From Pseudomonas sp. IAC-BECa141 (lineage in GTDB: Bacteria > Pseudomonadota > Gammaproteobacteria > Pseudomonadales > Pseudomonadaceae): a DNA stretch of 64,000 nucleotides. Where the stretch lies: contig NZ_CP065410.1 of the NCBI RefSeq assembly GCF_020544405.1, positions 3,038,001-3,102,000 of the forward strand. Direction: 5' to 3'. The notes beneath the pieces were generated by a model. That model was given only the letters and a program-made list of their open reading frames with translations, searched no databases and was not told where the DNA came from. Both the position numbers and the translations under genes were made by a program. Shown here piece after piece: positions 20,162 through 29,421 of this stretch; positions within the stretch are counted from its first letter, which is position 1, and each line of letters opens with the position of its first letter.

Positions 20162-21460
20162 TCAGAGCGCGGCTTTCACCTGCAATCCAAACACCAGTGC
20201 ATTGTCGATGTCCTGTCCGGAAAACGCGCCCGGCTCGATGATGTACTGCACATTCGGGCGCAGCGTCAGCCATGGAGTGGCTTGATAGCCGTAACCGAGT
20301 TCGATCAATTGCTCGGCACTGTCGAGATTGGGGAACGCAGCGCCATTGGCGATTGCGGCGTCCTGCTGCACATCGCGGCTGCGCGGATTCGGCACTGCGC
20401 GGCCATAGCCCAGGGCCACGGTGTCACGCGGGCGGCCTTCGAACGGTTTGTACAGAACCAGCCCGGTGCCGTACCACTTGCTGAATGGCGACGCGGCTTC
20501 GCTGGCCGCCGAGTATTGGCCGAAAGCGTGCAGGCTGCGGCCTTCGGAGGCGTCCGAGGCCCAGACGGCCTGGTCGATCAGGACGTAATGGCCGCCGCGT
20601 CCGGACACTTCCTTTTCACTGCCGATGCGTTTGACGTCGGAGCTGTCGTAGTAATAACCGACCTTGTACTCGCCCGGCAGTTTGCCCGCCTGCTTGTAGA
20701 CCAGTTCGATCGGCACCACGGTGCCGGTGGTGTGTTTCGGGCCCAGGTGCCAGGCACGGCTGGAATTGCCGTTGCTTTGCGGGTCGACATTGAACGCGGC
20801 CACGCGCAGTTGCCAGGCCGGGGAGAGGTCGTATTTCACCCGAACACCCAGGTGGGCGTTGGGGTAGTTGGTCCAGCCGCTGCCGCCGGACATGTTCAGC
20901 GGATGGCCGCAGAAACCGGCGTTCATGAAGTTGCAGAGAATGCCACTGTCGAGACCGCCGAGGTCGTTGCCCATGGCCATGTAGCCGAGTTTGACGTTCA
21001 GCGCCGGGGTAAACAGGCTGCGTTCGTAACTGAGTTCGGTCAGGCGCGTGTAGAGGCCACCGTAGTTTTCCTGGATGGGCAGACGGTTGCCGACCAGATC
21101 TTCGGAGGCACTGTTGCCGCGTCGGTCGTTGATGCTCAGCTGGATCTTGCCGGCGTTTTCGACGCCGTACAGTTTGCTCAGGTCGAACTGCGCGCCGAGC
21201 TTGATGTTTTGCGAGTAGCGCGCCGAGCGATGCAGGCCACCGTCGGCGTTGTAGGCGGTTTCGCCGGTGTAGTCGCCGGTGAACTTGATGCCGTCTTCGT
21301 CGAACTGGTGGCGCAGTCCGCCCCAGTCGCCGGTCAGGGTATTGCGGGTAAAAACGCTCGAATCGGTATCGGCGAAAGCGGGCAGGGCAGCGCCGCAGGT
21401 GAGACCGAACAGCATGCCGGTGAATACGCCGGCGTGAGAAAAGCGAACAGCCAATGACAT
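20162..21460 (-). CDS. oprB: Carbohydrate-selective porin, OprB family
   Basis: An outer-membrane porin of 432 residues. A signal peptide ends at PAFA-DTDSS. The mature part begins with the family signature LTGDWGGLRHQFDEDGI and has repeated beta-strands with aromatic girdles (YSQNIKLGAQFDLSKLYG), plus a C-terminal strand ending QVKAAL. OprB admits glucose and related sugars to the periplasm. The frame is open from a GTG at 21517, but the ATG at 21460 gives a normal signal peptide. It lies 84 bases downstream of gcd on the same strand, so the porin and the periplasmic glucose oxidase are probably coexpressed. Confidence 0.9.
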   Translation of the reverse strand: MSLAVRFSHAGVFTGMLFGLTCGAALPAFADTDSSVFTRNTLTGDWGGLRHQFDEDGIKFTGDYTGETAYNADGGLHRSARYSQNIKLGAQFDLSKLYGVENAGKIQLSINDRRGNSASEDLVGNRLPIQENYGGLYTRLTELSYERSLFTPALNVKLGYMAMGNDLGGLDSGILCNFMNAGFCGHPLNMSGGSGWTNYPNAHLGVRVKYDLSPAWQLRVAAFNVDPQSNGNSSRAWHLGPKHTTGTVVPIELVYKQAGKLPGEYKVGYYYDSSDVKRIGSEKEVSGRGGHYVLIDQAVWASDASEGRSLHAFGQYSAASEAASPFSKWYGTGLVLYKPFEGRPRDTVALGYGRAVPNPRSRDVQQDAAIANGAAFPNLDSAEQLIELGYGYQATPWLTLRPNVQYIIEPGAFSGQDIDNALVFGLQVKAAL

Positions 21461-21544
21461 TGCGCAAATCCAGAGCGAAGGACATAAAACGACGCGGCAC
21501 CCGAAGGCGCCGCGCACAAGTGAAATAAAGGAGGGCGCTGCGGT

Positions 21545-23950
21545 TTACGGCAGCGCGTACGCCATCACGTAGTCGCCACGATCGGTCGACTGACGGGCGC
21601 CACCCGCGGTGATGACCACGTACTGCTTGCCGGTTTTCGGCGACACATACGTCATCGGGCCGCCCTGGCTGCCGACCGGCAGACGAGCTTTCCAGATTTC
21701 TTCACCGTTGCCGCTGTTGTAGGCGCGCAGGTAGAAGTCCTGGGTGCCGGCAATGAAGATCAGGCCACCTTGAGTCGACAGGGTGCCGCCGAGGGTTGGC
21801 AGACCGATCTTGATCGGCAGGTGCATGCGAATACCCAGTGGACCGGTGTCTTCAACGGTGCCGACCGGCACTTGCCAGGCGACTTTCTGGGTCTTCATGT
21901 CGATCGCGGTCAGGGTGCCGAACGGCGGTGCCTGGCAGGGAATGCCGGCGACCGACAGGAAGCGGTTCTTGTTGACCGCGTACGGCGTACCTTTCAGCGG
22001 CACAGCGCCCATGCCCGTGTTCAGCGCTTCGCCACCGGAAGTTGCCTGGCCCTTGTTCTGCGACGGGATCATCTGAATCCACAGCCCCAGGCGCATGTCG
22101 TTGACGAAGATGAAGCCGTGCACCGGGTCAGTCGAGATGCTGCCCCAGTTCATGCCGCCCAGCGAGCCCGGGAAGCTCAGGGATTTGTCAGTGCCTGGCG
22201 CGGTGTACAGACCGTCGTAGCGCATCGACTTGAAATCGATCCGGCACAGCAACTGGTCGTACGGGGTTGCGCCCCACATGTCCGACTCGGTCAGGTGCTG
22301 GGCACCGATCTGCGGCATGCCTACCGATTTCGGCTGGGTTGGCGAGTAGGGTTCGTTTGGAATGTTCGACGCCTTGACCGGTACTTCTTTAACGTCGGTC
22401 AGCGGTTTGCCGGTGGCACGGTCGAGCACGTAAATCTGTCCGGCCTTGGTGCCGATCACCACCGCGGGCACGGTTTTGCCGTCCTTGGTGAAGTCGATCA
22501 GGCTTGGCTGCATCGGCAGGTCGAAGTCCCAGAGATCGTTGTGCACGGTCTGGTAGACCCACTTTTCTTCGCCGCTGTTGGCGTCCAGCGCCAGGATCGA
22601 GGCGCCGTAGGTGTGATCCAGTTTGCTGCGCTCGACCCCATAGATGTCGGTGGACGAACTGCCCATTGGCAGGAAGATTGTGTTGGTTGCCGGGTCATAG
22701 GACATCGGCGCCCAGCTGTTCGGCGTGCTGCGAACATAGGTTTTGCCATCGGCCGGTGCCTTTTTATCCTGCGGATTGCCCGGGTCGAACGCCCAGCGCA
22801 TGGCACCGGTCATCACGTCGAAACCACGGATCACGCCGCCCGGCATGTCGGTCTGCACGTTGTCGGCCACACGACCGCCAACCACCACGGTGGTGCCGGC
22901 CATCAGCGGCGCGGATGACAATTGATAGTAGCTGTCGGGCACATCGCCCAGACCGGCCTTCAGATCAACCTGGCCGTTGTTGCCGAAACCCTGGCAGAAC
23001 TCGCCGGTGTCGGCATCGACTGCGATCAGGCGGGCGTCGATGGTGTTGGTCAGCAAACGACGGGTGCAGTTGGCAGCAGAAGCGGCCGGGGGCTCGGTGA
23101 CAGGCGAACCGGCCGGTTTGGCGACGGCTGCGCTGGCATCGAAGTAGGCCATGCCACGGCAACGCTGCCAGACTTTGGACTGAGCGTTGATCGCGTTTTT
23201 CCAGAGTTCTTTACCGGTGTCGGCATCCAGCGCGATCAAGTTGTTGTGCGGGGTGCAGATGAAGACTTTGTTGCCGATCTGCAGTGGAGTCAGCTGGTCT
23301 TCGGCCCCGTTGCCGTCGCTTTCGGCGATGTCGCCGGTGTGGTAGGTCCACGCGACTTTCAATTTGTCGACGTTGCTGCGATTGATCTGGTCCAGCGCAG
23401 CGAAGCGACTGCCGCCCTCGGTATTACCGTAGTGCGCCCAGTCTTTCTGCGCCTTTTCCGGCTCCACTGGCGTCAGGCCCGGGCCAGTACCGGTAGGCGC
23501 GACGGTCGGGTGCGTAACGAACATGTTGCCCGCGGCCACCGCCAGTCCAACCGCCAGAACAGCCGCAACACCGTAAGCACCGCGACCCGCGACGCCGCCA
23601 TCGGCGCGTTTGAGCATCGGGTAGACCAGCGCGACCACCAGGCCCACGGCGCTGAACATGAACAGACGCGAGAACACCGGCCAGAACACCAGCCCTGCAT
23701 CGATCACTGCCCAGATCGCCGTCCCCAGCAGGAACGCCGCAAACAGCCAGGCGCCGGCAGGCTTGCGGCGGGCGATCAGCAGACCGGAAACGGCCATCGC
23801 CAGACCGCCGACCAGGAAGTACCAAGAGCCTCCCAGGCTGACCAATTTCACACCGCCAGCGGCCAGTGCCAGGCCGAGCAGGGCGATGATCACGCCCAGC
23901 CCGACCAGAATGAATGTTGATATGCCCGAGAGGCGTTGACTCTGCTTCAC
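21545..23950 (-). CDS. gcd: Membrane-bound PQQ glucose dehydrogenase
   Basis: A quinoprotein of about 801 residues. The N-terminus has five hydrophobic helices (about 1-135). The periplasmic PQQ beta-propeller follows, with propeller motifs such as KLKVAWTYHTGDI, ALDADTGKELWK, ALDANSGEEKWVYQTVHNDLWDFD and AYNSGNGEEIWKA. It oxidises glucose to gluconolactone and passes electrons to ubiquinone. The longest frame starts at an ATG at 23980, but that codon overlaps the promoter -10 element. The GTG at 23950 has GGGA about eight bases upstream and is the better start. OprB downstream supplies its substrate. Confidence 0.93.
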   Translation of the reverse strand: MKQSQRLSGISTFILVGLGVIIALLGLALAAGGVKLVSLGGSWYFLVGGLAMAVSGLLIARRKPAGAWLFAAFLLGTAIWAVIDAGLVFWPVFSRLFMFSAVGLVVALVYPMLKRADGGVAGRGAYGVAAVLAVGLAVAAGNMFVTHPTVAPTGTGPGLTPVEPEKAQKDWAHYGNTEGGSRFAALDQINRSNVDKLKVAWTYHTGDIAESDGNGAEDQLTPLQIGNKVFICTPHNNLIALDADTGKELWKNAINAQSKVWQRCRGMAYFDASAAVAKPAGSPVTEPPAASAANCTRRLLTNTIDARLIAVDADTGEFCQGFGNNGQVDLKAGLGDVPDSYYQLSSAPLMAGTTVVVGGRVADNVQTDMPGGVIRGFDVMTGAMRWAFDPGNPQDKKAPADGKTYVRSTPNSWAPMSYDPATNTIFLPMGSSSTDIYGVERSKLDHTYGASILALDANSGEEKWVYQTVHNDLWDFDLPMQPSLIDFTKDGKTVPAVVIGTKAGQIYVLDRATGKPLTDVKEVPVKASNIPNEPYSPTQPKSVGMPQIGAQHLTESDMWGATPYDQLLCRIDFKSMRYDGLYTAPGTDKSLSFPGSLGGMNWGSISTDPVHGFIFVNDMRLGLWIQMIPSQNKGQATSGGEALNTGMGAVPLKGTPYAVNKNRFLSVAGIPCQAPPFGTLTAIDMKTQKVAWQVPVGTVEDTGPLGIRMHLPIKIGLPTLGGTLSTQGGLIFIAGTQDFYLRAYNSGNGEEIWKARLPVGSQGGPMTYVSPKTGKQYVVITAGGARQSTDRGDYVMAYALP

Positions 23951-23978
23951 GTTGAATGTCCCGTTGAAATGAGGGGGC

Positions 23979-24007
23979 ATTATATAGTTAGGTAACTACC
24001 TAGTTAA
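23979..24007 (-). promoter_or_regulatory. gcd promoter with palindromic operator
   Basis: On the minus strand a perfect -10 TATAAT (23984-23979) lies about 22 bases before the predicted GTG start, with a weak -35 TTAACT seventeen bases upstream. The spacer contains the perfect inverted repeat TAGGTA-AC-TACCTA (23989-24002). A protein bound there would block RNA polymerase, so repression by a TetR/MarR/GntR-like dimer is likely. The regulator is not identifiable here. Confidence 0.6.
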
Positions 24008-24298
24008 ATCACTAATTCAGAATGAAGTGTAGTTTGCTGCTCAATGGCGTGCTCTAGCACCGAAAGCGCAGCCAGCGGGCTCCACGCCAATGTCCAAGGG
24101 GCGGTAAAAATTCGCCTTTGTGTCAGCAGAAATGGAATTTGTGACAGCTACAGATAACTGCTGATGCCCGGAGCAACCTCAAGCAGGATTGCAATCAGCC
24201 CATGCGTCACTTGATGGAGGGGCTCGACATCCACACGAACTTCGCCGTCCGCCGGACTGTCCAGTCCTTTACATGCACTGGGTGAAGGCGAAAACGAC
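24008..24298. other. Intergenic region between gcd and the TPP enzyme gene
   Basis: About 290 bases between divergent genes. A small palindrome GTGCT-CT-AGCAC is at 24049-24060. On the minus strand, 24148-24270 reads as about 40 protein-like codons without a start (ending LEVAPGISSYL), which may be a gene fossil. A weak purine-rich ribosome site (GAAGGCG) precedes the ATG at 24299. I see no Anr box and no terminator. Confidence 0.4.
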
Positions 24299-26086
24299 AT
24301 GACAATGACTGTAGGCGATTTTCTGGTCGAGCGACTGAGCGAGTGGGGCGTGACGCGGTTTTTTGGGTATCCGGGCGACGGCATCAACGGCGTTTTCGGC
24401 GCACTGAGCCGGGCGCGGGGAAAGATCGAATTCATTCAAGCGCGGCACGAAGAGATGGCCGCGTTCATGGCCTCGGCGCATGCCAAGTTCACCGGCGAGC
24501 TGGGGGTATGTATCGCCACGTCAGGCCCTGGTGCCTCACATCTGATCACGGGACTCTACGACGCGCGCATGGATCACGTACCCGTGCTGGCGATTGTGGG
24601 GCAACAGGCCCGCGCGGCACTCGGTGGTCACTATCAGCAGGAGCTCGACCTGCTGTCGATGTTCAAGGATGTCGCCGGTGCCTTCGTGCAACAGGCGTCA
24701 GCCCCGGCGCAGGTTCGCCACTTGATCGACAGGGCGGTACGCACGGCTGTCGGTGAGCGGCGCGTCACGGCAATCATCCTGCCCAACGATTTGCAGGACA
24801 TCGAATATGAAGCTCCGGGACGAACCCATGGCACTGTGCATTCCGGGGTGGGCTATACCAAACCGAAAGTCGTGCCTTATGACGCGGATCTGCAACGTGC
24901 CGCCGAGGTTCTGAATGCAGGCGAAAAAGTGGCGATCCTGGTGGGGGCCGGTGCGTTGCAGGCAACCGACCAGGTCATCGCCGTGGCGGAAAAGCTTGGC
25001 GCCGGTGTCGCCAAGGCGCTTCTCGGTAAAGCGGTACTGCCGGACGAACTGCCCTGGGTCACGGGCAGCATCGGTTTGCTGGGCACCGAACCCAGCTACA
25101 AGCTGATGACCGAATGCGACACCTTGCTGATGATCGGCTCTGGGTTTCCGTATTCTGAATTTCTGCCAAAGGAAGGTCAGGCACGCGGGGTGCAGATCGA
25201 TTTGCAACCCGACATGCTTAGTTTGCGCTACCCCATGGAGGTCAATCTGGTAGGTGACGCCGGAGAAACCCTCGCTGCACTGTTGCCATTGCTTGAGCAC
25301 AAAACTTCACGCAAATGGCGCAAAAAGGTCGAGGGCTGGCGCGCTACCTGGGAGAAAACCCTGGAAAAACGCGCCATGGCCAAGGCCGATCCCGTCAATC
25401 CGCAACGGGTGGTGTTCGAACTGTCGCCACGTCTGCCGGAACTTTCGATCATCGCCAGCGATTCCGGCTCTTGCGCCAACTGGTACGCCCGCGATCTGAA
25501 AGTGCGGCGCGGCATGAAGTGTTCCCTGTCTGGCGGCCTGGCCTCGATGGGCGCCGCTGTGCCTTATGCGATTGCGGCCAAATTCGCGTTCCCGGAGCGT
25601 CCCGTGATCGCGCTGGTGGGCGATGGCGCGATGCAGATGAGCAATATGGCGGAGTTGATCACCGTGGCCAAATATTGGCGGCAGTGGGCAAGCCCCAAAT
25701 GGATCTGCGCCGTCTTCAACAATGAAGACCTCAATCAGGTGACTTGGGAGCAACGGGTCATGGAGGGGGATCCGAAGTTCGAAGCGTCGCAGAGCATTCC
25801 CGATGTTCCTTATCACCTGTTCGCCATCTCCATTGGGCTGAAAGGCATATTCGTCGACCGCGAAGACGACGTGGCCGCCGCGTGGGAGCAGGCGCTGGCT
25901 TCGGATGTCCCCGTGCTGATCGAGTTCAAGACCGACCCCAACGTTCCACCGCTTCCCCCGCACATCAAGCTCGAGCAAGCGAAGAAGTTCGCCACCACGT
26001 TGCTCAAGGGTGATCCGGACGAGGCGGGGATTGTCGTGCAAACCGCCAAACAGGTGTTAGGGGCTGTGCTTCCGCGCAAAAAATGA
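24299..26086 (+). CDS. Thiamine diphosphate-dependent enzyme (PoxB/acetolactate synthase family)
   Basis: A 595-residue enzyme with the three domains of the TPP decarboxylase/oxidase family. The N-terminal pyrimidine-binding domain has FGYPGDGINGVF and the activating glutamate Glu51 in RHEEMAAFMA. The C-terminal domain has the TPP-Mg motif GDGAMQ followed about 30 residues later by FNNEDLNQ. Substrate could be pyruvate or another 2-oxoacid; the variant KYWRQW and the unusual NED in the TPP motif set it apart from housekeeping IlvB and PoxB. It is followed by a carbonic anhydrase gene after 139 bases on the same strand, an appropriate neighbour for a CO2-releasing enzyme, although this link is inferred. 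Confidence 0.85.
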   Translation: MTMTVGDFLVERLSEWGVTRFFGYPGDGINGVFGALSRARGKIEFIQARHEEMAAFMASAHAKFTGELGVCIATSGPGASHLITGLYDARMDHVPVLAIVGQQARAALGGHYQQELDLLSMFKDVAGAFVQQASAPAQVRHLIDRAVRTAVGERRVTAIILPNDLQDIEYEAPGRTHGTVHSGVGYTKPKVVPYDADLQRAAEVLNAGEKVAILVGAGALQATDQVIAVAEKLGAGVAKALLGKAVLPDELPWVTGSIGLLGTEPSYKLMTECDTLLMIGSGFPYSEFLPKEGQARGVQIDLQPDMLSLRYPMEVNLVGDAGETLAALLPLLEHKTSRKWRKKVEGWRATWEKTLEKRAMAKADPVNPQRVVFELSPRLPELSIIASDSGSCANWYARDLKVRRGMKCSLSGGLASMGAAVPYAIAAKFAFPERPVIALVGDGAMQMSNMAELITVAKYWRQWASPKWICAVFNNEDLNQVTWEQRVMEGDPKFEASQSIPDVPYHLFAISIGLKGIFVDREDDVAAAWEQALASDVPVLIEFKTDPNVPPLPPHIKLEQAKKFATTLLKGDPDEAGIVVQTAKQVLGAVLPRKK

Positions 26087-26225
26087 GTTCCGTCAGGAGC
26101 CGCCTCACCCGTCGTGGATTGAATACATCCAATGCGCGTGAGGTCTGCAATAATGAGCACCATTGCGGCACGAGGTCATGTCGAGTGCTCGTGTCGGTAT
26201 CCGGCAGTTTGATTTGGAGGATTCC

Positions 26226-26885
26226 ATGCGTGACATTATTGATGGCTTTCTGCGTTTTCAGCGCGAGGTGTATCCACAGCGCGTCGAGCTTTTCAAGCAG
26301 CTCGCGACAGAACAGAACCCCAAGGCGCTGTTCGTCACGTGCTCGGACAGTCGTGTAGTGCCTGAACTCCTCACACAGCGCGAACCGGGCGAGCTATTCG
26401 TGATCCGCAACGCCGGCAACATCGTGCCGTCGTACGGACCTGAACCGGGTGGGGTTTCGGCCACTGTCGAATATGCGGTTGCCGTGCTCGGCGTAAAGGA
26501 CATCGTGATTTGCGGCCATTCGGATTGTGGGGCGATGGGCGCGATTTCACGCTGCACCTGTCTGGATCATCTTCCGGCCGTTGCCAACTGGCTTCGTCAC
26601 TCGGATGCGGCGAAAGCGATTAACGCCGCGCATGAATTCGATACGCCACGTGACAAGCTCGATGGCCTCGTTCGCGAAAACGTGATTGCACAATTGGCGA
26701 ACCTGCGCACTCATCCATCGGTGGCGCTCGCGCTCGAGCAGGGGAGTTTGAATCTGCATGGCTGGGTCTATGACATCGAGGCAGGTTGCATCGATGCGCT
26801 GGATGGCGCCACTCGGCGTTTCGTCAAACTTTCCGATTCACCGACCACCGTTGCCGTTGCTGCGCGCAACGTTGATCACGTGTAA
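26226..26885 (+). CDS. Beta-class carbonic anhydrase
   Basis: A 219-residue zinc enzyme interconverting CO2 and bicarbonate. The zinc ligands are Cys39 ([10 protein letters not shown]), His98 and Cys101 ([10 protein letters not shown]), with the catalytic Asp41-Arg43 pair. The ATG at 26226 is preceded by GGAGG at 26217-26221, so the 21 extra codons upstream in the open frame are not coding. It is probably cytoplasmic, as no signal peptide is present. It follows the TPP enzyme gene on the same strand. Confidence 0.95.
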   Translation: MRDIIDGFLRFQREVYPQRVELFKQLATEQNPKALFVTCSDSRVVPELLTQREPGELFVIRNAGNIVPSYGPEPGGVSATVEYAVAVLGVKDIVICGHSDCGAMGAISRCTCLDHLPAVANWLRHSDAAKAINAAHEFDTPRDKLDGLVRENVIAQLANLRTHPSVALALEQGSLNLHGWVYDIEAGCIDALDGATRRFVKLSDSPTTVAVAARNVDHV

Positions 26886-27247
26886 CAGCGACGGACGAGC
26901 CAGGACGGAGATGTCTTCGTCCTGGTCAAGCAGTACCAGGCCCGAGATAAAGGAACTGCCGGCGAACGGAGTCATCGGCAGCGTCGAGCAGTAAACTGCT
27001 TGGGCGGATTTTCCTCACGAGACGGATTTTTTACCCCGACGCGACAACCACTTGACGCATTTTTTAGCCATATCGGCATTGCCTCACCTAACCCGTGATT
27101 GAACCAGCGGGCTTGTCATCTTTATCTGAGGCTATTGACTCCACTCGTCAGCGCGATGCCGTTGCCCACCTTGACAGTTCAGTTGTCTGGCGAAATACTC
27201 GCCCCAAGATTCATATAGATGACTAGATAACAAGGTGAATAAAGTCG
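26886..27247. other. Intergenic region with hairpin and CheW-like fossil
   Basis: A perfect eight-base inverted repeat, CCAGGACG-N10-CGTCCTGG (26900-26925), lies just after the carbonic anhydrase stop and may form a terminator-like hairpin without a T-tract. Read on the minus strand, 26883-27005 encodes about 40 residues (including LPMTPFAG and LARPSLLH) that resemble the end of a chemotaxis CheW-type domain but lack a start. The right part is A/T-richer and holds the presumed gntR promoter, with the repeated TAGAT of ATAGATGACTAGATAAC at about 27217-27233. Confidence 0.35.
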
Positions 27248-27979
27248 ATGAATTCTCTTTCCAGTGATGCTCGCCTGCCGCTTTACCAACGCCTGCGTGA
27301 CCACTTGGCTGAACAGATCGCTAACAACCGCTGGCGTCCAGGCGAGGCTATTCCCACTGAGGCCGCACTGTCAGCGGAATACCAGTTGTCTACTGGCACC
27401 GTGCGCAAAGCGGTCGATTCGTTGGTCAGCGAGGGAATTCTTGAGCGGCAACAAGGCCGAGGCACTTTCGTTCGCCGACCCCAGTTTCAATCGTCGTTGT
27501 TTCGATTCTTTCGTTTTCAAACCGCTGCCGGCGAACGCCAGGTACCGGAGAGTCGCATTCTGTCCATCGAAGCAGTAGCCGCGCCTTCAGCTGTAGCCCA
27601 AGCGTTAGGGTTACCGGTCGAAGCGCCGGTTATCCGCATTGTCCGTGTTCGATTGCTCGAAGTTCAGCCCGTGCTTGCCGAAGAGATCTGGCTGCCGCGC
27701 AACCGCTTTCAAGCACTGCTGGAAGTTGACCTCAGCCGGAAAGGCCCACTGCTATATCCGATCTACGAAGAAATCTGCGGTCAGGTCGTCGCCTACGCCG
27801 AAGAGACACTCACGGCTGAATCGGTGAGTGAGGTGCATGCTCGACTGCTGCAGGTACCGGTCAGCAGCCCAGTGGTAGTGATCGAGCGATTGGCTCGTGA
27901 TTACGCCGGCACACCACTGGAGTGGCGTCGTTCCCGTGGGCATGCGGAGCACTTCCGATACAGCGTGGATATCCGCTAG
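27248..27979 (+). CDS. GntR/HutC family transcriptional regulator
   Basis: A 243-residue regulator. The winged helix-turn-helix occupies residues 10-75 (PLYQRLRDHLAEQI, PTEAALSAEYQLSTGTVRKAV, RQQGRGTFV). The C-terminal part from about 95 is a UTRA effector domain of the HutC subfamily. It precedes an MFS transporter, an amidohydrolase and a GntP permease on the same strand and probably senses their substrate. The repeated TAGAT motif just upstream could be its own operator. The ligand is unknown. Confidence 0.9.
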   Translation: MNSLSSDARLPLYQRLRDHLAEQIANNRWRPGEAIPTEAALSAEYQLSTGTVRKAVDSLVSEGILERQQGRGTFVRRPQFQSSLFRFFRFQTAAGERQVPESRILSIEAVAAPSAVAQALGLPVEAPVIRIVRVRLLEVQPVLAEEIWLPRNRFQALLEVDLSRKGPLLYPIYEEICGQVVAYAEETLTAESVSEVHARLLQVPVSSPVVVIERLARDYAGTPLEWRRSRGHAEHFRYSVDIR

Positions 27980-28111
27980 CACCTACCTGTGTAGTGAATC
28001 GTTGAGCGGCGAGTAAGTCGCCGCTGGTTTCCTGTTTATTGCCAAAAATGGCCCTGTAGCGGAGCGGTTCGCTTTCGGCTGCCTTAAGTTCCACTTATAA
28101 GGATAAGAATC

Positions 28112-29401
28112 ATGTTCAGCTGGTATCGCCAAATCACTCCTCGGGAGCGCAAAACGTTTTGGGCCTGCTTCGGCGGATGGTCGCTCGACGCACTGGAAGT
28201 ACAAATGTTTGGCTTGGCGATTCCGGCGCTGATCGCCGCATTCGCCCTGACAAAGGGTGACGCGGGACTAATCAGTGGCGTTACGCTGGTTACTTCGGCC
28301 ATCGGCGGATGGGTAGGGGGGACATTGTCCGACCGCTACGGCCGGGTACGCACGCTGCAATGGATGATCTTGTGGTTCTCGTTCTTCACCTTTCTGTCGG
28401 CGTTCGTCACTGGTTTCCATCAGTTGCTGATCGTCAAAGCACTTCAAGGCTTCGGCATTGGCGGTGAGTGGGCGGCCGGCGCGGTGCTGATGGCCGAGAC
28501 CATCAACCCTGGACTTCGTGGCAAGGTAATGGGTACGGTGCAAAGCGCCTGGGCTGTGGGTTGGGGCCTGGCGGTCGGTGTGTTTGCGTTGATTTATTCG
28601 TTCGTGCCGCAGGATATGGCCTGGCGTGTGATGTTTATCGTTGGCTTGCTGCCGTCGTTCCTGATTATCTGGGTACGGCGCAATGTTGAGGAGCCTGATA
28701 GTTTCCAGCGCCTGCAAAAAGAAAAAGCCATCCCGCAAAGTTTCTTCAAATCCCTGGCAGGTATCTTCCGTCCTGAACTGATTCGCGTGACGCTATTCGG
28801 TGGTCTGTTGGGCTTGGGCGCGCACGGTGGTTACCACGCAGTGATGACCTGGCTGCCGACGTTCCTCAAGAGCGAGCGTAACCTCTCGGTGCTGAACTCT
28901 GGTGGTTACCTCGCAGTGATCATCTTCGCCTTTTGGTGCGGATGCGTGGTCAGTGGATTTTTGATCGACCGCATTGGCCGTCGTAAAAACATCGTGCTGT
29001 TCGCGTTGTGCTGTGTCGTCACTGTGCAGTGTTACGTGTTCCTGCCACTGACCAATACCCAGATGCTGTTCCTGGGGTTCCCGCTCGGCTTTTTTGCGGC
29101 CGGTATTCCCGCAAGCCTTGGCGCGTTATTCAACGAGCTATACCCGGCAGACGTGCGCGGTGCCGGTGTGGGCTTCTGCTACAACTTTGGCCGAGTGCTG
29201 TCAGCGGTATTCCCGTTCCTGGTCGGCCACATGAGCGACTCCATGTCCCTTGGCTCTGCGATTGGTATCGACGCCGGGATTGCCTATGGCGTGGCGGTGA
29301 TCGCGGCACTTTGTCTGCCGGAAACCCGTGGACGCAGCCTCGAAGCTTCAAATACATCGGTGGCAGTAGCGATCAACGGCAACGAGAGTGCGCGGGCCTG
29401 A
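28112..29401 (+). CDS. MFS transporter, organic acid type
   Basis: A 429-residue permease with twelve predicted helices. Family signatures are the GGWVGGTLSDRYGR loop between helices 2 and 3 and the repeated FLIDRIGRRKN loop in the second half, as in the sugar/metabolite-proton symporters of the NiaP/ShiA/AAHS type. Start ATG at 28112 has AAGGA upstream. It is 132 bases after gntR and 20 bases before the amidohydrolase gene, so a catabolic operon is likely. Its substrate is probably an aromatic or sugar-derived acid or lactone, by inference from the neighbours. Confidence 0.88.
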   Translation: MFSWYRQITPRERKTFWACFGGWSLDALEVQMFGLAIPALIAAFALTKGDAGLISGVTLVTSAIGGWVGGTLSDRYGRVRTLQWMILWFSFFTFLSAFVTGFHQLLIVKALQGFGIGGEWAAGAVLMAETINPGLRGKVMGTVQSAWAVGWGLAVGVFALIYSFVPQDMAWRVMFIVGLLPSFLIIWVRRNVEEPDSFQRLQKEKAIPQSFFKSLAGIFRPELIRVTLFGGLLGLGAHGGYHAVMTWLPTFLKSERNLSVLNSGGYLAVIIFAFWCGCVVSGFLIDRIGRRKNIVLFALCCVVTVQCYVFLPLTNTQMLFLGFPLGFFAAGIPASLGALFNELYPADVRGAGVGFCYNFGRVLSAVFPFLVGHMSDSMSLGSAIGIDAGIAYGVAVIAALCLPETRGRSLEASNTSVAVAINGNESARA

Positions 29402-29421
29402 TGCCCATTACCTTCTATTAG

